From positions 37,872,559-37,936,558 of the forward strand of contig NC_079476.1 in NCBI RefSeq assembly GCF_026230105.1: a stretch of 64,000 nucleotides of DNA. Reading direction: 5' to 3'. The first letter of the stretch is position 1, and every line of letters begins with the position of its first letter. Of this stretch, positions 10,440 to 20,869 are shown in pieces. A program made the translations under genes and the position numbers. Under the pieces are notes generated by a model, which did not search any database, was not told where the DNA came from, and was given only the letters and a program-made list of their open reading frames with translations. This stretch comes from Diorhabda sublineata (lineage: Eukaryota; Arthropoda; Insecta; Coleoptera; Chrysomelidae).

Positions 10440-11700
10440 TGTTCAAGATGGATTCCGTTTAAAGCACTTCAAACCGAATATTTGTGGGAGAAAAACATCG
10501 AATGAAGGAATTTATTCTGTATTTATAAAAATTTTGACTTTTTTCTTTGTCAATCAATTTCAAAACATCTAAATTTAAGGTCGAAAAAGAGTTGTCGGCT
10601 TGTTAGCTAATCAAACAATTTATTTGTGTGTGTGTGTGTGTTTGCTCTTCGTTGGGTATACCAGGTGCAAAATTTCACCTTCCAATATCCTTCGGTAATA
10701 CAAAACGATTATAATAAATATTTTATTCAAATAACAACACGCTTCGGGCGATTCGATTTATAGCAGTATACTTAAACGACTATTTGTTGTATAACGTTAA
10801 ACACCTTGTGGCAAGTTTATCGTTTAATCTACGTTTAATCATTTTTTTTTTCTTATTTAACCATCTAAATAAATATTGTATCAGTTATCTAAGAATCATT
10901 ACAGTCATTTAATAAATTGTGTACACTAGAAAAAGTGGAGAATTATTGTTATTGCCATACGTCGTGCTTGTTTAATTCAGCATTAGTGCCATTTTATATT
11001 AGTCATAAGTAATAATTATATTTTAGTCAGCAAATAGATATAGGGTGTTCAAATAAAAGTGAACGTTTCCAATTTTATACCATTCATCTCAATTTCTATA
11101 CACGAGAAAGTATTAAAAATTGATTTCTGATTTAGTACGTAACATTCAACATATTATTAAGTAATTATTTAGAATTGGGGCTCCACCCAAACCCAAACAA
11201 ACGTCTCTCACGTCCCAGAACAGAACTTTTTGAAACAATAATTTACAAGACAAATTATTCTTTGGTGCATGATTGCGTCACCCACCTGATAATAAAAATT
11301 GTTGCGGTTTTTCGATAAAGAAATTCACTTCTTGTTTATCATCGCTTACGTCAGCGAACGGTGGAGTGGTGGGGGGCGTCCCAAGTGGCCTTAACACTTC
11401 TCTACAACACACAATTTTTTTTTGCGATCAGTACACTTTTCTTTATTACCCCCCACAACCCCAATGGTGAGAGATGATTTTTAGATAATTATCACTTTAT
11501 TTATTGAATAATATAATGTACTCAATGATATTTGCAATGTCAATATTAGTTTATTAGTTATTTGCAAAAAGTAAAGTTTATTGTATCTCCAGGACAATTA
11601 TTAATATTTATTGGATTGGATGCAAGTTGGAATGTTTGTGATTTCGATACAATTTGTAGATGTGTTTGTGTCTTATGTCAATAGAATTTGTTGATTGATT
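10440..11700. other. unassigned stretch with a GT microsatellite and a GC-rich island
   Basis: A (GT)n run lies at 10624-10641. The segment 11160-11470 is less AT-rich than its surroundings, is not repeated in the window, and contains ACGTCA words and a G-run (GGTGGGGGGCGTCC) facing a C-run (ACCCCCCACAACCCC). I see no exon signals in it; it may be regulatory. Confidence 0.35.
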
Positions 11701-11701
11701 C

Positions 11702-11778
11702 TTAACCTAACCTAACCTAACCTAACCTAACCTAACTTAACCTAACTTAACCTAACCTAACCTAACCTAACCTAACCC
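11702..11778. repeat. interstitial telomere-type repeat (CCTAA)n
   Basis: About fifteen consecutive pentamers, all CCTAA except for three CTTAA variants (including the first unit) and a final CCCAA. The complement TTAGG is the canonical insect telomere repeat. It lies inside AT-rich unique DNA, oriented so that the TTAGG strand is the minus strand. No subtelomeric retrotransposon is seen next to it. Confidence 0.95.
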
Positions 11779-11779
11779 A

Positions 11780-12198
11780 AGTTCAAGTGCTATTGCTCTA
11801 GATGGCTGCGTATTCCGATATGATTAGATAATTATTGACATTCAATATGCATAAGATAATGAGTATTATGATGGAAAATATGTGTCTTCCCAACCCTTAA
11901 AGTACTTTCGGAGCCAAATATTTCGTTAACTTTTCATACATTTATCTGAGCTAATATACGTTTTCGGTGTTTTATTGGTTTTTTATAACCATTAGCTATA
12001 CAGAACAATAGAAAAATGTTTGGTCAGACCAAAAGCCCTTTTTAATAAGTATCTTTTTGTCGATAAAGGTTAGAAATTTTGTTCTATTTTATTTCATTAA
12101 CATTATTACTTTTTCTTACAATTTGTCGCTTAAGTTTTAACACCGCGTGAGTTCAAAAAAATGTCTTTTCGATGTTTTTTACGTCATTCGATAGAGAT
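11780..12198. other. unassigned stretch
   Basis: No feature recognised in this AT-rich interval. Confidence 0.35.
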
Positions 12199-12655
12199 GC
12201 ACCTCAAAGAACTGATTCAAAAATCTTGAAATCGATCTAAGATCATATATTTTCAAAAATATATATACGAGGGGGTCACCAAAAGTAACCGGAATAGCAT
12301 TGCCATGGGTGGAGCTTTGTAGTACTGATTTCTGCCGCTATATCGCAACTCGTCGCTTGTTTAGTGCCGCGCTAGCCGTTGACCTGCCACGTTCTGCTAC
12401 TAGTGACCGTTTTTGCTAGTGCTGTTTCACTGTTGATTCGTTTTTTTGTGATGGCAAATTTAAGTAAACAACTTGCCGCTGTGAAATTTCGTTTTCTACT
12501 CGGTAAAAACGCTGCTGAAACTGTTTTAATGTTGAAAACTGCTTTCAAAGATGATGCTATGAAGAAAATTCAAGTGTTTGAGTGGTTTTCTCGATTTAAA
12601 AATGGCTCTGGATGTCCATCAACTGCCCGAATCGATGAAAATATTGAAAGAATGT
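12199..12655 (+). mobile_element. mariner 5' end with transposase N-terminus (copy A)
   Basis: The 5' terminal repeat starts CGAGGGGGTCACCAAAAGTA at 12268 after TA. The frame from ATG at 12451 encodes the HTH domain of a mariner transposase: KQLAAVKFRFLLGKNAAETV, then LKTAFKDDAMKKIQVFEWFS, then after a short deletion PSTARIDENIERM (consensus SGRPSTSRTDENIEKV). It stops at the junction with a minus-strand RT fragment near 12655. About 70 bp upstream of the TIR (12199-12267) are also shared with copy B at 16058, so the duplicated block is larger than the transposon. Confidence 0.8.
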
Positions 12656-12905
12656 TGCACCTCATTTGCGACATCTCCGTAGCCCGTTATGTCTATTCCT
12701 AAATATATAAATTTTAATACCTGTTGTATTAAATGACCATCATTTTCTATTTTGCAGCGTATTGGGTCCTTAGACGTTTTCATGCATTTTGTTTTCCAAG
12801 CTGAAATTATCATATTGTACTGTTTACCTACTGTGTTAAAGATGTTTATTAATCTCTGGAGGTCGTCCTCGGTTTCAGATCCAGATACTCTGGATCTAAT
12901 TCAAA
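12640..12905 (-). pseudogene. non-LTR RT fragment (post-catalytic region)
   Basis: On the minus strand: SGSETEDDLQRLINIFNTV, then MIISAWKTKCMKTSKDPIRC, then VLKFIYLGIDITGYGDVANE. This is the region following the FADD box in a common insect non-LTR family (ESEDDLQRLLxxF, KTKxMxxSKEPIRCK, VxxFxYLGxxIxSxGD). The aspartates themselves are just outside. Upstream, at 12945-12975, is the word CTTCAGAGACTGAAGGTAAA that also forms the hairpin at 60.7 kb. Confidence 0.85.
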
Positions 12906-12989
12906 AATTTCTCATGTTTTTTAAAGTTAATGTCATGTTTCGAGCTTCAGTTCACTCTTCAGAGACTGAAGGTAAAACTGAAAAATGAA

Positions 12990-13565
12990 TTGTTGACTTA
13001 CCGGTTTTTAATGTTATCCCCTATATATATAAAAGGAAAACATATAAAAATAGATGTAATCTAAAGATCCCATTTATGTATTATAAAGTCAACAAGAAAA
13101 TAATCATCACATTATCGAGAACGTAACTGAACCTTAATGGGCAAGATGTGTGTTTAAAAACAAATTAAATTTAACGATTCACACACGCTTTCTTTCAGGT
13201 CCTTATTAGGCTAATAATGTGTATTTATTTTTTTGTTTAATTTAATATGCTAATTATTTTCATCGGCAAAGTTCTAATTAATTATTTTCGTTCACTCATA
13301 TTTCATACCAACGCGAAATGGGTTTATTCATGGTAATCATTGTACCGATTCTTTATTAATTTCACAGTTTAGGCCTATCGAAGAAATTAATATCCAGTAA
13401 TTTTATACGTCAAATTAACGTACGAAGATTTTGATCTTCTTTTTTTTAAAGGTTAATTTGTTGAAATACAATATCATAATTTGCATTCTGAAATATATAG
13501 GAATATTTAACGTAATATTTATTTTATTCATTAGAGCGACATTTTACTCATGACATGTTTATTTA
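12990..13565. other. unassigned AT-rich stretch
   Basis: No domain or repeat that I can support. Confidence 0.35.
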
Positions 13566-13569
13566 TGCA

Positions 13570-14345
13570 GAGGGGTAGCTTTTACATCTTCTTCTTCAAG
13601 TACCACACACTTTGCAGCTTGTAGGTGTTTTCTTGTCCAAAACTTCTATGATCTAAAGGCACGACGAAAAATTCTCAGCCGTATTCCGTAGCCAGGAATG
13701 TTGTTCACGTCCTGGTCCTCTCCTTCTGTCGATCTTGATGAGATAGGGATCCACAGGGACTACGTCTCCAAACCATACAAAAGGATTGTTCAAATATAAC
13801 ATTTTATCCCCTCAATCTAAGGCTTAGAGGTACTTTATTAGAGGAATTTATTAACTTTTAGTTTTAACTTCCTGGTAGCGAGGGATTTTTCATTTATTAA
13901 TACATCCAAGGTATTTAAATTTATTGACTATCTCTATGTTGTTTCCATTAACAAGTATTTGAGATTCGCCGTGTTGTTGTCTACTTATGACCATTAGTTT
14001 TGTTTTGAGCGCGTTTATTGTGAGTCCGTATTTGGTTAGAATTTCCCCATTTACTTTAATGTCAGTTGTAAAATTCGTTCTACGTATATGTTAAATAGCT
14101 TTGGAGAGAGTATGCATCCCTGACGGACTCCCCTAAGTATCAGAAGGTGTTCCGTAGTTAGAGAGCCGCTAGTTCGCAGTTCCGCTGCTTGATCCGCATA
14201 TGGCTTTTGTATGATCCTGATGTCTTTACTATCAATATCAACGTCCTTTAGGATGTCAAACAGTAAGTCATGCCCAATGGAATCAAACGCTTTTTGGTAG
14301 TCTATAAAGTCTTTAATTTGTTTTCAGCATTTTTGAATTAGTGAC
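13570..14345 (-). pseudogene. non-LTR reverse transcriptase fragment with internal deletion
   Basis: Minus-strand reading in order: FIDYQKAFDSIGHDLLFDIL (palm motif A, catalytic D retained), IRIIQKPYADQAAELRTSGS, GVRQGCILSPKLFNIYVERI (motif B), then a deletion that removes the FADD catalytic box, then VNGNNIEIVNKFKYL-type sequence, INEKSLATRKLKLKVNKF, and ILLYGLETSSLW near 13790. The extreme end (13570-13690) is degraded. The family looks like the same group of LINEs as at 12.6 and 14.5 kb. Loss of motif C shows the copy is dead. Confidence 0.8.
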
Positions 14346-14479
14346 TGCATACAGAAGACAAGCTTAATTCCAAATTTTTACCATTGGTGACTGGACTAAT
14401 ATCCTCATTTGTTGAGATAATCGCTTTTGTCAGATCCTGCGAAATGAGAAATCTTGAATTAAAACGAAACAGACAGACA

Positions 14480-14760
14480 AATATTGATTACAAAAACTGC
14501 AGAATAACACATGGAAGAAAATAGGCTAAGAAGATTCGGACTTGTGACAAAGATGAGAAGAATATTAATTAGAATAATAAGAATCAGAAGTAAAAGATAT
14601 CCAAGGAAGATAACGATGGATTAAAGCAATAAAGCTACTGGGAATAGAGACAAAAATAATCAAAGTGCTACCACAAACAAAGGGGCGAAAGAAATGGGGA
14701 AAATTTTGGAGAAACGAACCGAAGATAAAAGAAGTAAAAGTATAATAAGTAATTTAAAGG
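14480..14760 (+). pseudogene. non-LTR RT C-terminal tail
   Basis: Plus-strand reading: RLRRFGLVTKMRRILIRIIR, SKRYPRKITMD, IKAIKLLGIETKIIKV and KKWGKFWRNEPK. This basic tail (normally RLRWFGHVxRMxxxRxPK, then RPRKRWxxxI, then DRxxWRxxV) closes many insect LINE polymerases. It has two frameshifts. It is on the opposite strand from the RT fragment at 13.6-14.3 kb, so the two cannot be parts of one collinear copy unless an inversion occurred. Confidence 0.65.
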
Positions 14761-14899
14761 TATTAAAAGTAGAAATAAGTCAGTTAAGAACGAGGAATGT
14801 TTTTCGACTTCATAAACAGATGAAAAAGTGTGAAAATTGTACAGAGACTGCCGATTGCCATATTTTGCATTATATCCAAAAAAGAAATTCTTAACAGAA

Positions 14900-15925
14900 G
14901 ATATTTTGATAACATCTATGATATTGAAAAAGCCACGACAGAACAGTTGAAGCTATTCTGGAATAAACCTTTCAGAAATGCGTCGATTCAACGTTGAATT
15001 CAACGCATTTGAATTGAAATTTATGTTAACTTCACCAAATTTTTCTTAACACACAATCTGCAAAATTAAATCAATTATTCCCGACTATTCCAACAACTGG
15101 ATTTGCAGTGCATTTTTTATTCATGTGTTTTAGGAAAAAACGACGATGTTTGATATCCGAAGGGCTCAATAATAGACAGAATGTCTTACTTGTTTTTGTG
15201 TTTGGAAGTTGTATGACTTACGATATTTTCTAATAATAAATTACATAATTCTTCACGCCGACGAGCTCCAAATAATACCAAAATAGTATTCATCATCTGG
15301 TGACTCATTTATAAACTTGATCACGTGTAAATAATTGTGATTTTTTTGGACTATATCCATCATTTTTCCCTTTTAAATATGCCATTTAACTCAAATTTTT
15401 ACTAAAATTTTTAACAAGAACGTTTGACTTGATGATTGAAAATATTCTCTGCAAAGTTAATGAGCTCCATTTTTTTGATTTTTGTTGTAATTATGGTAAG
15501 AGTTCCCTTCTACATTTTACACCATGCCAGGAATTTTATATAGGAAGATCGAAGAAAGTTGTCATAATTTTTAATTAAAAACCCTGTGGTCCAATTACCA
15601 CTTTTTTTTAAAATAGTCTATTAAAATTTAATGGCAAATGAGAAAAACCACGAAAATTGAAACTACTACTAGTCACATTTCTCCTAACTCCGAGGTAAAT
15701 TGTGACAACTATGTACTTGAACTATATTCAGAAAAAATAATAACATGAAGTATTAAACATCATAATAACAAGTATTAATTCCTGATGGTTTCATAACGAA
15801 ATCAATCCAAAAATCATAATCTAATATGACAAACAATTATGACAGATGTATTGCAGCTCGCACTCAGTGCAATCTTCATGAGTCCTGCCTTTACAGTCCA
15901 GGTCTGAAATAGAATTCTAGGCAGC
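14900..15925. other. unassigned AT-rich stretch
   Basis: Nothing coding is recognised. Confidence 0.35.
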
Positions 15926-16057
15926 ATAAGCAATAATAAGCGCTATCTACATCTTCTTCGGCATATTTTGCAATTTTCTTGTTAGTCTCCTTATTGGAGA
16001 CTCTTTTTTACAATTTCTTCTTTTCTCCATTCATTCTCCAGATGAGAATAGCTGATT
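15926..16057. repeat. 132-bp direct repeat, left copy
   Basis: Identical, apart from about three differences, to 16476-16607. On the minus strand it encodes the same lysine-rich transposase tail as the right copy. The two copies bracket a 418-bp mariner 5' fragment. Confidence 0.9.
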
Positions 16058-16475
16058 GCACCTCAAAAAACTGATTCAAACATCTTGAAATCGATCTAAT
16101 ATCATAAATTTTCAAAAATATATATACGAGGAGGTCACCAAAAGTAACAGGAATAGCATTGCCATGGGTGGAGCTTTTGTAGTACTGATTTCTGCCGCTA
16201 GAGCCTGCCTAGCGCAACTCGTCGCTTGTTTAGTGCCGCGCTGGCCGTTGACCTGCCACGTTCTGTTCGTGATCAGTAGTGACCGTTTTTGCTAGTGATG
16301 TTTCACTGCTGCTTCGTTTTTTTATGATGGCAAATTTAAATAAACAACTTGCCGCTGTGAAATTTCGTTTTCTACTCGGTAAAAACGCTGCTGAAACTGT
16401 TTTAATGTTGAAAACTGCTTTCAAAGATGATGCTATGAAGAAAATTCAAGTGTTTGAGTGGTTTTCTCGATTTAT
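16058..16475 (+). mobile_element. mariner 5' end (copy B) inside a 132-bp duplication
   Basis: This block aligns with 12199-12598: the same 70-bp leader, the terminal repeat CGAGGAGGTCACCAAAAGTA (from 16134), and the transposase N-terminus from ATG at 16327 (KQLAAVKFRFLLGKNAAETV, then LKTAFKDDAMKKIQVFEWFS). It differs from copy A by about 18 inserted bases in the untranslated part, and so seems closer to the original there. It ends at ...TCTCGATTTA, where the right 132-bp repeat begins. There is no 3' end, so transposition alone cannot explain it. Confidence 0.8.
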
Positions 16476-16607
16476 ATAAGCAATAATAAGCGCTATCTAC
16501 ATCTTCTTCGGCATATTTTGCAATTTTCTTGTTAGTCTCCTTTTTGGAGACTCTTTTTTTCAATTTCTTCTTTTCTCCATTCATTCTCCAGATGAGAATA
16601 GCTGATT
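16476..16607. repeat. 132-bp direct repeat, right copy
   Basis: Second copy of the flanking duplication. It runs without a break into the rest of a minus-strand transposase fragment (to 16874), so this copy, not the left one, is joined to the ancestral right flank. Confidence 0.9.
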
Positions 16608-16890
16608 TGATCTAAGTTGAGTCTTTTTTCTTGGTGAAGCCTTTGGTAACGCCCATACTGATTCAGGCAATAACATATTAGAAGTGGTGAGAGGAGAACG
16701 AGCTGTAGACGTGAAGGCAACGGGTTCATTGACGTTACTGCTTGTCCAATGTGGATTGCTAGATGTCGTGGCTTGATATGTTGGTATAACTGGAGTAAGG
16801 GCTCTTGGTTCATTATTTTGAACTGCAGTAATAGTACGATTTGGAGTAAGTAGTCTGTTTTCTACATTGAACACTTCACGATTGCTTTGG
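16532..16890 (-). pseudogene. pogo/Tigger-like transposase C-terminal tail (tentative)
   Basis: Minus-strand frames, shifted once near 16590, read RSPLTTSNMLLPESVWALPK, ASPRKKTQLRS, then EKKKLKKRVSKKETNKKIAK and AEEDVDSAYYCLY. Pogo/Tigger (DDE, jerky-like) transposases of insects often end in a FPKAxPRK linker, a lysine-rich segment and an acidic EEDSDSxxxYCLxC zinc finger. The resemblance is in layout and several words, not a full domain. The catalytic core is not present. Confidence 0.4.
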
Positions 16891-16894
16891 TTCT

Positions 16895-17915
16895 GATTTG
16901 GGCAAAAATTTTAATGCCGAAAACTTAGGTTGTGGGAATTGACTAAAACAAACGAACTTATTTATTATAAAAACAGAAAAATTGCTAAAATCTATGAAAA
17001 TAAGCAAGATGCAACCATAGGAACATAATTCAACGTTCTAAAACTTCAAAAAGCTCTCAATATAAGGAAAAATAGCCCAATCATGTAACTGCAATATGTC
17101 AGATTATAGAAATAAACAAAATTTCGATAAAAAACCTACTTTTCGGTTTTTTTTCTATGCTAGACGTCGTACTCGCACAATCGGTTTCCTCTGGCGCGTA
17201 CGGCGAATCTCTAAAGAAACAATTGCGCGGTGTTGTCAACTCTCTAACCTCATAGGTTCCGACGAATCTGTCACAACTCATCTCGGTCTTCCCTATGCAA
17301 TAACGTATTGCTGAGCTGCTTGTCTTGCAGACTCCTCAATATCCACGGATACAACCAAATGAACACTTTTTTAAATTATTCCATTGTCGACAAAAAACAA
17401 AAATTGTACAAGAACGCGTCTTTTTTATTTATAAACAAAATTTTTCACTAGCTAAATAACTTAATTCACAACTTTGGAAAAATTATTTAATAACAAAAAA
17501 TATAAATAGACAAAGTGGTTTCAAATAATTTGACTACCGTTCTCGATGGATGTTAATGGAACTTCAAGTGTCTAAGGCACATGTGGAATCGCTTAAGTAA
17601 GACGTTGAGGACGGTCAGTCTACAATAAATCTTACAATACAAAACTAATACAATCGTAAATAGATAGATTTATGATTCTTTACAGTCACAGTAATATTAG
17701 ACAGAAAATTAGGTAAATGGGGAGCTTAAAATAACACTCAGAACATAAATATTTCATTTGGAAGCTAAATGTTTACATTAATTTTAAAACGTTGCCATCA
17801 CCATCTCTTCCTGGCCTAAAATGTTTGTTCTTTATTTTCTTATGCTTATAAAGAGCAGACACTAATTGGATACCGGTATCAAACACCTCGTTTATTATGT
17901 TTAACCGGGTTTCTG
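16895..17915. other. unassigned stretch
   Basis: The overlapping opposite-strand frames at 17096-17314 show no known motif. The sequence at 17160-17330 is richer in CG than its flanks and not repeated here. Confidence 0.35.
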
Positions 17916-17940
17916 GTAGGTAGGTAGGTAGGTAGGTAGT
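17916..17940. repeat. (GGTA)n microsatellite
   Basis: Six consecutive AGGT units. Confidence 0.9.
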
Positions 17941-18424
17941 GAGAACATAATATAGTGTTCAAAGGTAATTTTCTATTTACTACTCAATAATTATTATCAT
18001 AGGATGAATAATTAAATTCATTCGAATTATCAGCTAGTGCAGGAATAATTATATGTATTAAAAAACACTTGAATGAATATTTTTTAATAGATAATTGTAC
18101 AAATATATAATGAAAACACTCTATTACTGTTCCAAAACACGATTCTTTTGGACTGACAATGTTTGTTTAAACTTTCTTGGACGATAATATGGAATATCGT
18201 CATTTCCGTAATTTTATTGTAACATAAACATAAAGCTTATTAGTACCTTGGTTAAAAATAATCGCCTTGTTTGTCACATCTTTAAAGAACAGGTAAAGTA
18301 CTGCTCAAACGTTCTATCAGTATTAGTAAGACCTAACGTGATCACAGTTGATACGTTATGTGAAAATTTCGTGCTGATCGCTAAAAATATTAACTTTTGT
18401 TCACTGAAAAACATACGTTTACAT

Positions 18425-18900
18425 TTTGCTTGCGTAAATCACAGTTCCCGCCTAATGTGACTGTCATTTTCGGTAACAAATAATTCAATAATTAGAGTTG
18501 AGTTAACTGAAATTCATAAAGCTGCCATTATTGCCAAATTGGAAGATGGCTGGTCTATCAGAAGACTGGAAACTCAACTAGGTCTTAATCCGAGTACCGT
18601 AGACAGAGTGGTTGGATCTGGAGGAAATAAAATTCCAAATAACGCACAAGAACTTCCCTTTGGATCGACTTTTAGTTCTGCGTATGGAACAAACAAATGT
18701 TTGAGCTTGGATGAGTGTAAATCGGTCTGGCATTTCTTGAAGCTTATTTTGAGGCAGAAGACAAATCCTTCTACAATCACGGCATGATGGTGGAATGATT
18801 GTTTTGCTCCCGAAGGAATACAATCGATTTTTCTGAAACATCGCTGGAACCAAAATGTCTGTTGGTCTGTATACTCTACATAACCGAAAATTGCCATTTA
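18425..18900 (+). pseudogene. Tc1-like transposase, internally deleted
   Basis: From about 18500 the reading VELTEIHKAAIIAKLEDGWS and IRRLETQLGLNPSTVDRVV is the paired-like N-terminal helix-turn-helix of Tc1 transposases (VELSEIQRAAILAKREDGWS). After a large deletion the frame resumes at about 18760 with NHGMMVE and, near 18800, VLLPKEYNRFF-NIAGTKMS, VGLYTLHNRKLPF, which corresponds to the catalytic-core block HGGSIMVWGCFSAxGIGPI, then YxDILQNxMLP. The catalytic aspartates are lost. The leader at 18425-18470 (TTTGCTTGCGTAAATCACAG) is also found at 40575, next to another degenerate copy. Confidence 0.65.
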
Positions 18901-19226
18901 TATCGAAGTCTGCTCGTCCTTTTATTTATGTGGTGAATTATATTAATAACTTAATGTTCCACATCACGTTACTACTATAAGTATACATTATGTATGTATA
19001 TGAAAAATAAAAAACATGTTTTTATATCAGTATGTGTGCATACTTAGCCCCAACGATATCCATAAAGATAGACACGCATGACAAGACAGATCAATTTCGA
19101 TTAAAATAAGTGGCATATGTTTTTAATAAATTCTGAATGTCGTACGCACTAAAACGGAAAATTGATTCGAATTATTATAAAACGAATTGGTGTAAATATA
19201 AATTATCATACCACTTTTGTTTAGAT

Positions 19227-19493
19227 CAGAGATTCCCAAAGTTGGCGATATTGACCCCTTGGGAGTCTAAACATACTGTATAACACCAGATTCATCCATC
19301 GCACAAATAATTCCTACTCAAGTATTCTTAAGTAACTTGTATTAATAATTATTAATTACACTTGATATTTACTGAGTTTTATTGTATTTATTTTGATAAA
19401 TTTTGATGACTAAAGATTGTCAAGTTCACTCGGGGGTCTGAGATATCAGTTCAGTTAGGAAAAGGGGTCTCTAAAATGGTTTGGGAATCCCTG
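19227..19493. mobile_element. hAT-type MITE, 267 bp, perfect 8-bp target duplication
   Basis: The left end CAGAGATTCCCAAAGTTGGC and the inverted right end CAGGGATTCCCAAACCATTT form hAT-type terminal repeats. The 8 bases GTTTAGAT occur immediately before (19219-19226) and after (19494-19501), exactly the hAT signature. There is no coding capacity, so it was moved by a hAT enzyme made elsewhere. Confidence 0.93.
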
Positions 19494-19899
19494 GTTTAGA
19501 TGATAATAACAAATCGGTCTACCAACTACACCAAAATTGTTGGCTCCCCGTAAATTTTGTTCAAATGATAGCTACAATTATGCCTGGCAGCGGAATTTCA
19601 GTATTCAATAAAGCAAGAATGGAGGATATGCATTTTGAAGATCTGGTGAATCAAAGAAGGACGGGTAAAAGCTAAATAATAACTTTATTTTACTTGATGC
19701 AGGCGTCGCCGAGCTGCACTGCTGCTTTAGCCATTCCCATCAACGTGCAGTTCGAGTCAGTGAGACAATTCTCTAAAGGCACCAACTGAGAAAAAGTAAA
19801 GGAGATTATCTCCAATGTGAAGACAATGTAGATTCTAAAGGGGTTGTTCAAAAAAGGACTTTGCCTCGTCCATCCATCGTTGTCCTCGTTGTCTGTAAG

Positions 19900-20165
19900 T
19901 TTTTAGGACGAAGCTTAATCACCGAGACACACCACCCGTCTTATTCACCCGATTTAGACCCTTGAGATTTCTTCTTGATACTGAAATTTAAAATGGTACT
20001 TCGGGGAAGACACTCGGGAGATATTGAAGTTATCAAGACAGTAACGACACTGCAACTGAACAGCAACACAACTGAATACTTCGAGCAATGTTATCAACTG
20101 TGGGAACGGCGTCGGAAAAGTGCACCTTGTCTCAGGGAGAGTACCTTGAAGGACACCATATTATA
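19900..20165 (+). pseudogene. mariner transposase C-terminus
   Basis: Around 19935 one frame reads HPSYSPDLDP, then in the frame from 19975 LKFKMVLRGRHSGDIEVIKT, EYFEQCYQLWERRRKSAPCL, and RESTLKDTIL. This is the end of a mariner transposase (HPPYSPDLAPCDFFLFPKLK, LRGRRFDTIEEIK, FENCYxxWxRRLxKCV, EGxYFEGD). A short frameshift follows SPDL. The first two catalytic blocks are absent. I saw no terminal repeat. Confidence 0.75.
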
Positions 20166-20189
20166 ATAATTGTTAAAATGAAGTTATTA

Positions 20190-20480
20190 TTTAACAACAC
20201 TCGTACTAGGAACTTACCGCGTTGGATAGAGACGTGGAACCGTGTATCTTTAGAACAAAATCGGTGTATATCAAGTTGTGTAAGTCGGAATAGAACCATA
20301 ATAGTTTTACCTGTTCGGAATCATTTGAGAAGAACGTATGGTTCATTAATTTCAAGTACCACAATACGGCGGGGACTTGCCGGAACCCATTTGCGAATTA
20401 GGAGCCCATTGAGAGTACCCAGATTACTTCTCCGGCATAAATTCGCTCATCCAAGTACTAAGAGACTTTCAGCTTTGTAG
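20190..20480 (+). pseudogene. Tc1-like transposase, DNA-binding half
   Basis: The reading RNRTIIVLPVRNHLRRTYGS, LISSTTIRRGLAGTHLRIRS, PLRVPRLLLRHKFAH matches the second helix-turn-helix of Tc1-like transposases (S-T-TIRRRLxxAxLRARxPxxxPxLTxxHRxARL). The catalytic domain is missing. It follows the mariner C-terminus directly, so two different transposons have been spliced together here. Confidence 0.6.
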
Positions 20481-20530
20481 CTGACACACTTCCGTGCTGG
20501 CAGCACAGAGATCTTTTGGCTAGACAATCT

Positions 20531-20869
20531 TTAGTCTATCCATTCCCCTTCGTAGGGAGACATTCCAGCTATATTTAGGATCTTCTCAATGGTAGCCTTT
20601 GAGGTATTGTTAAAGATTTCCTGTATATCTGTGAAAAAACCACTGCACAAACGCCCAGCTTTCACATGAGTCGCTAGTAGAGATATCGTCGGGCTTAAGT
20701 GAGTGCCCTTCAGTTTGATGGGCTTGCTGATTCTCCTACGTGTCGGTCTATAAACCTTTCCACAGCTAACAGTCACTAACTTTTGGCATATGCGTACTTT
20801 TCCTGTAGCAGCGCTTGATAACCACACCTCGTATCCGCTGACTACCTGGAATCTTTGACTGGTTCCCAA
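20531..20869 (-). CDS. 112-codon frame, unknown
   Basis: An open minus-strand frame with a basic middle (KVYRPTRRRISKPIKLKG) and a C-terminus KATIEKILNIAGMSPYEGEW. I do not recognise the family. Its composition is less AT-driven than its surroundings, so it may come from a repeat protein or a real coding sequence. It has no splice or promoter evidence. Just upstream on the minus strand (20905-20940) is a degraded version of the hairpin word found at 60.7 kb. Confidence 0.25.
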   Translation of the reverse strand: MGTSQRFQVVSGYEVWLSSAATGKVRICQKLVTVSCGKVYRPTRRRISKPIKLKGTHLSPTISLLATHVKAGRLCSGFFTDIQEIFNNTSKATIEKILNIAGMSPYEGEWID

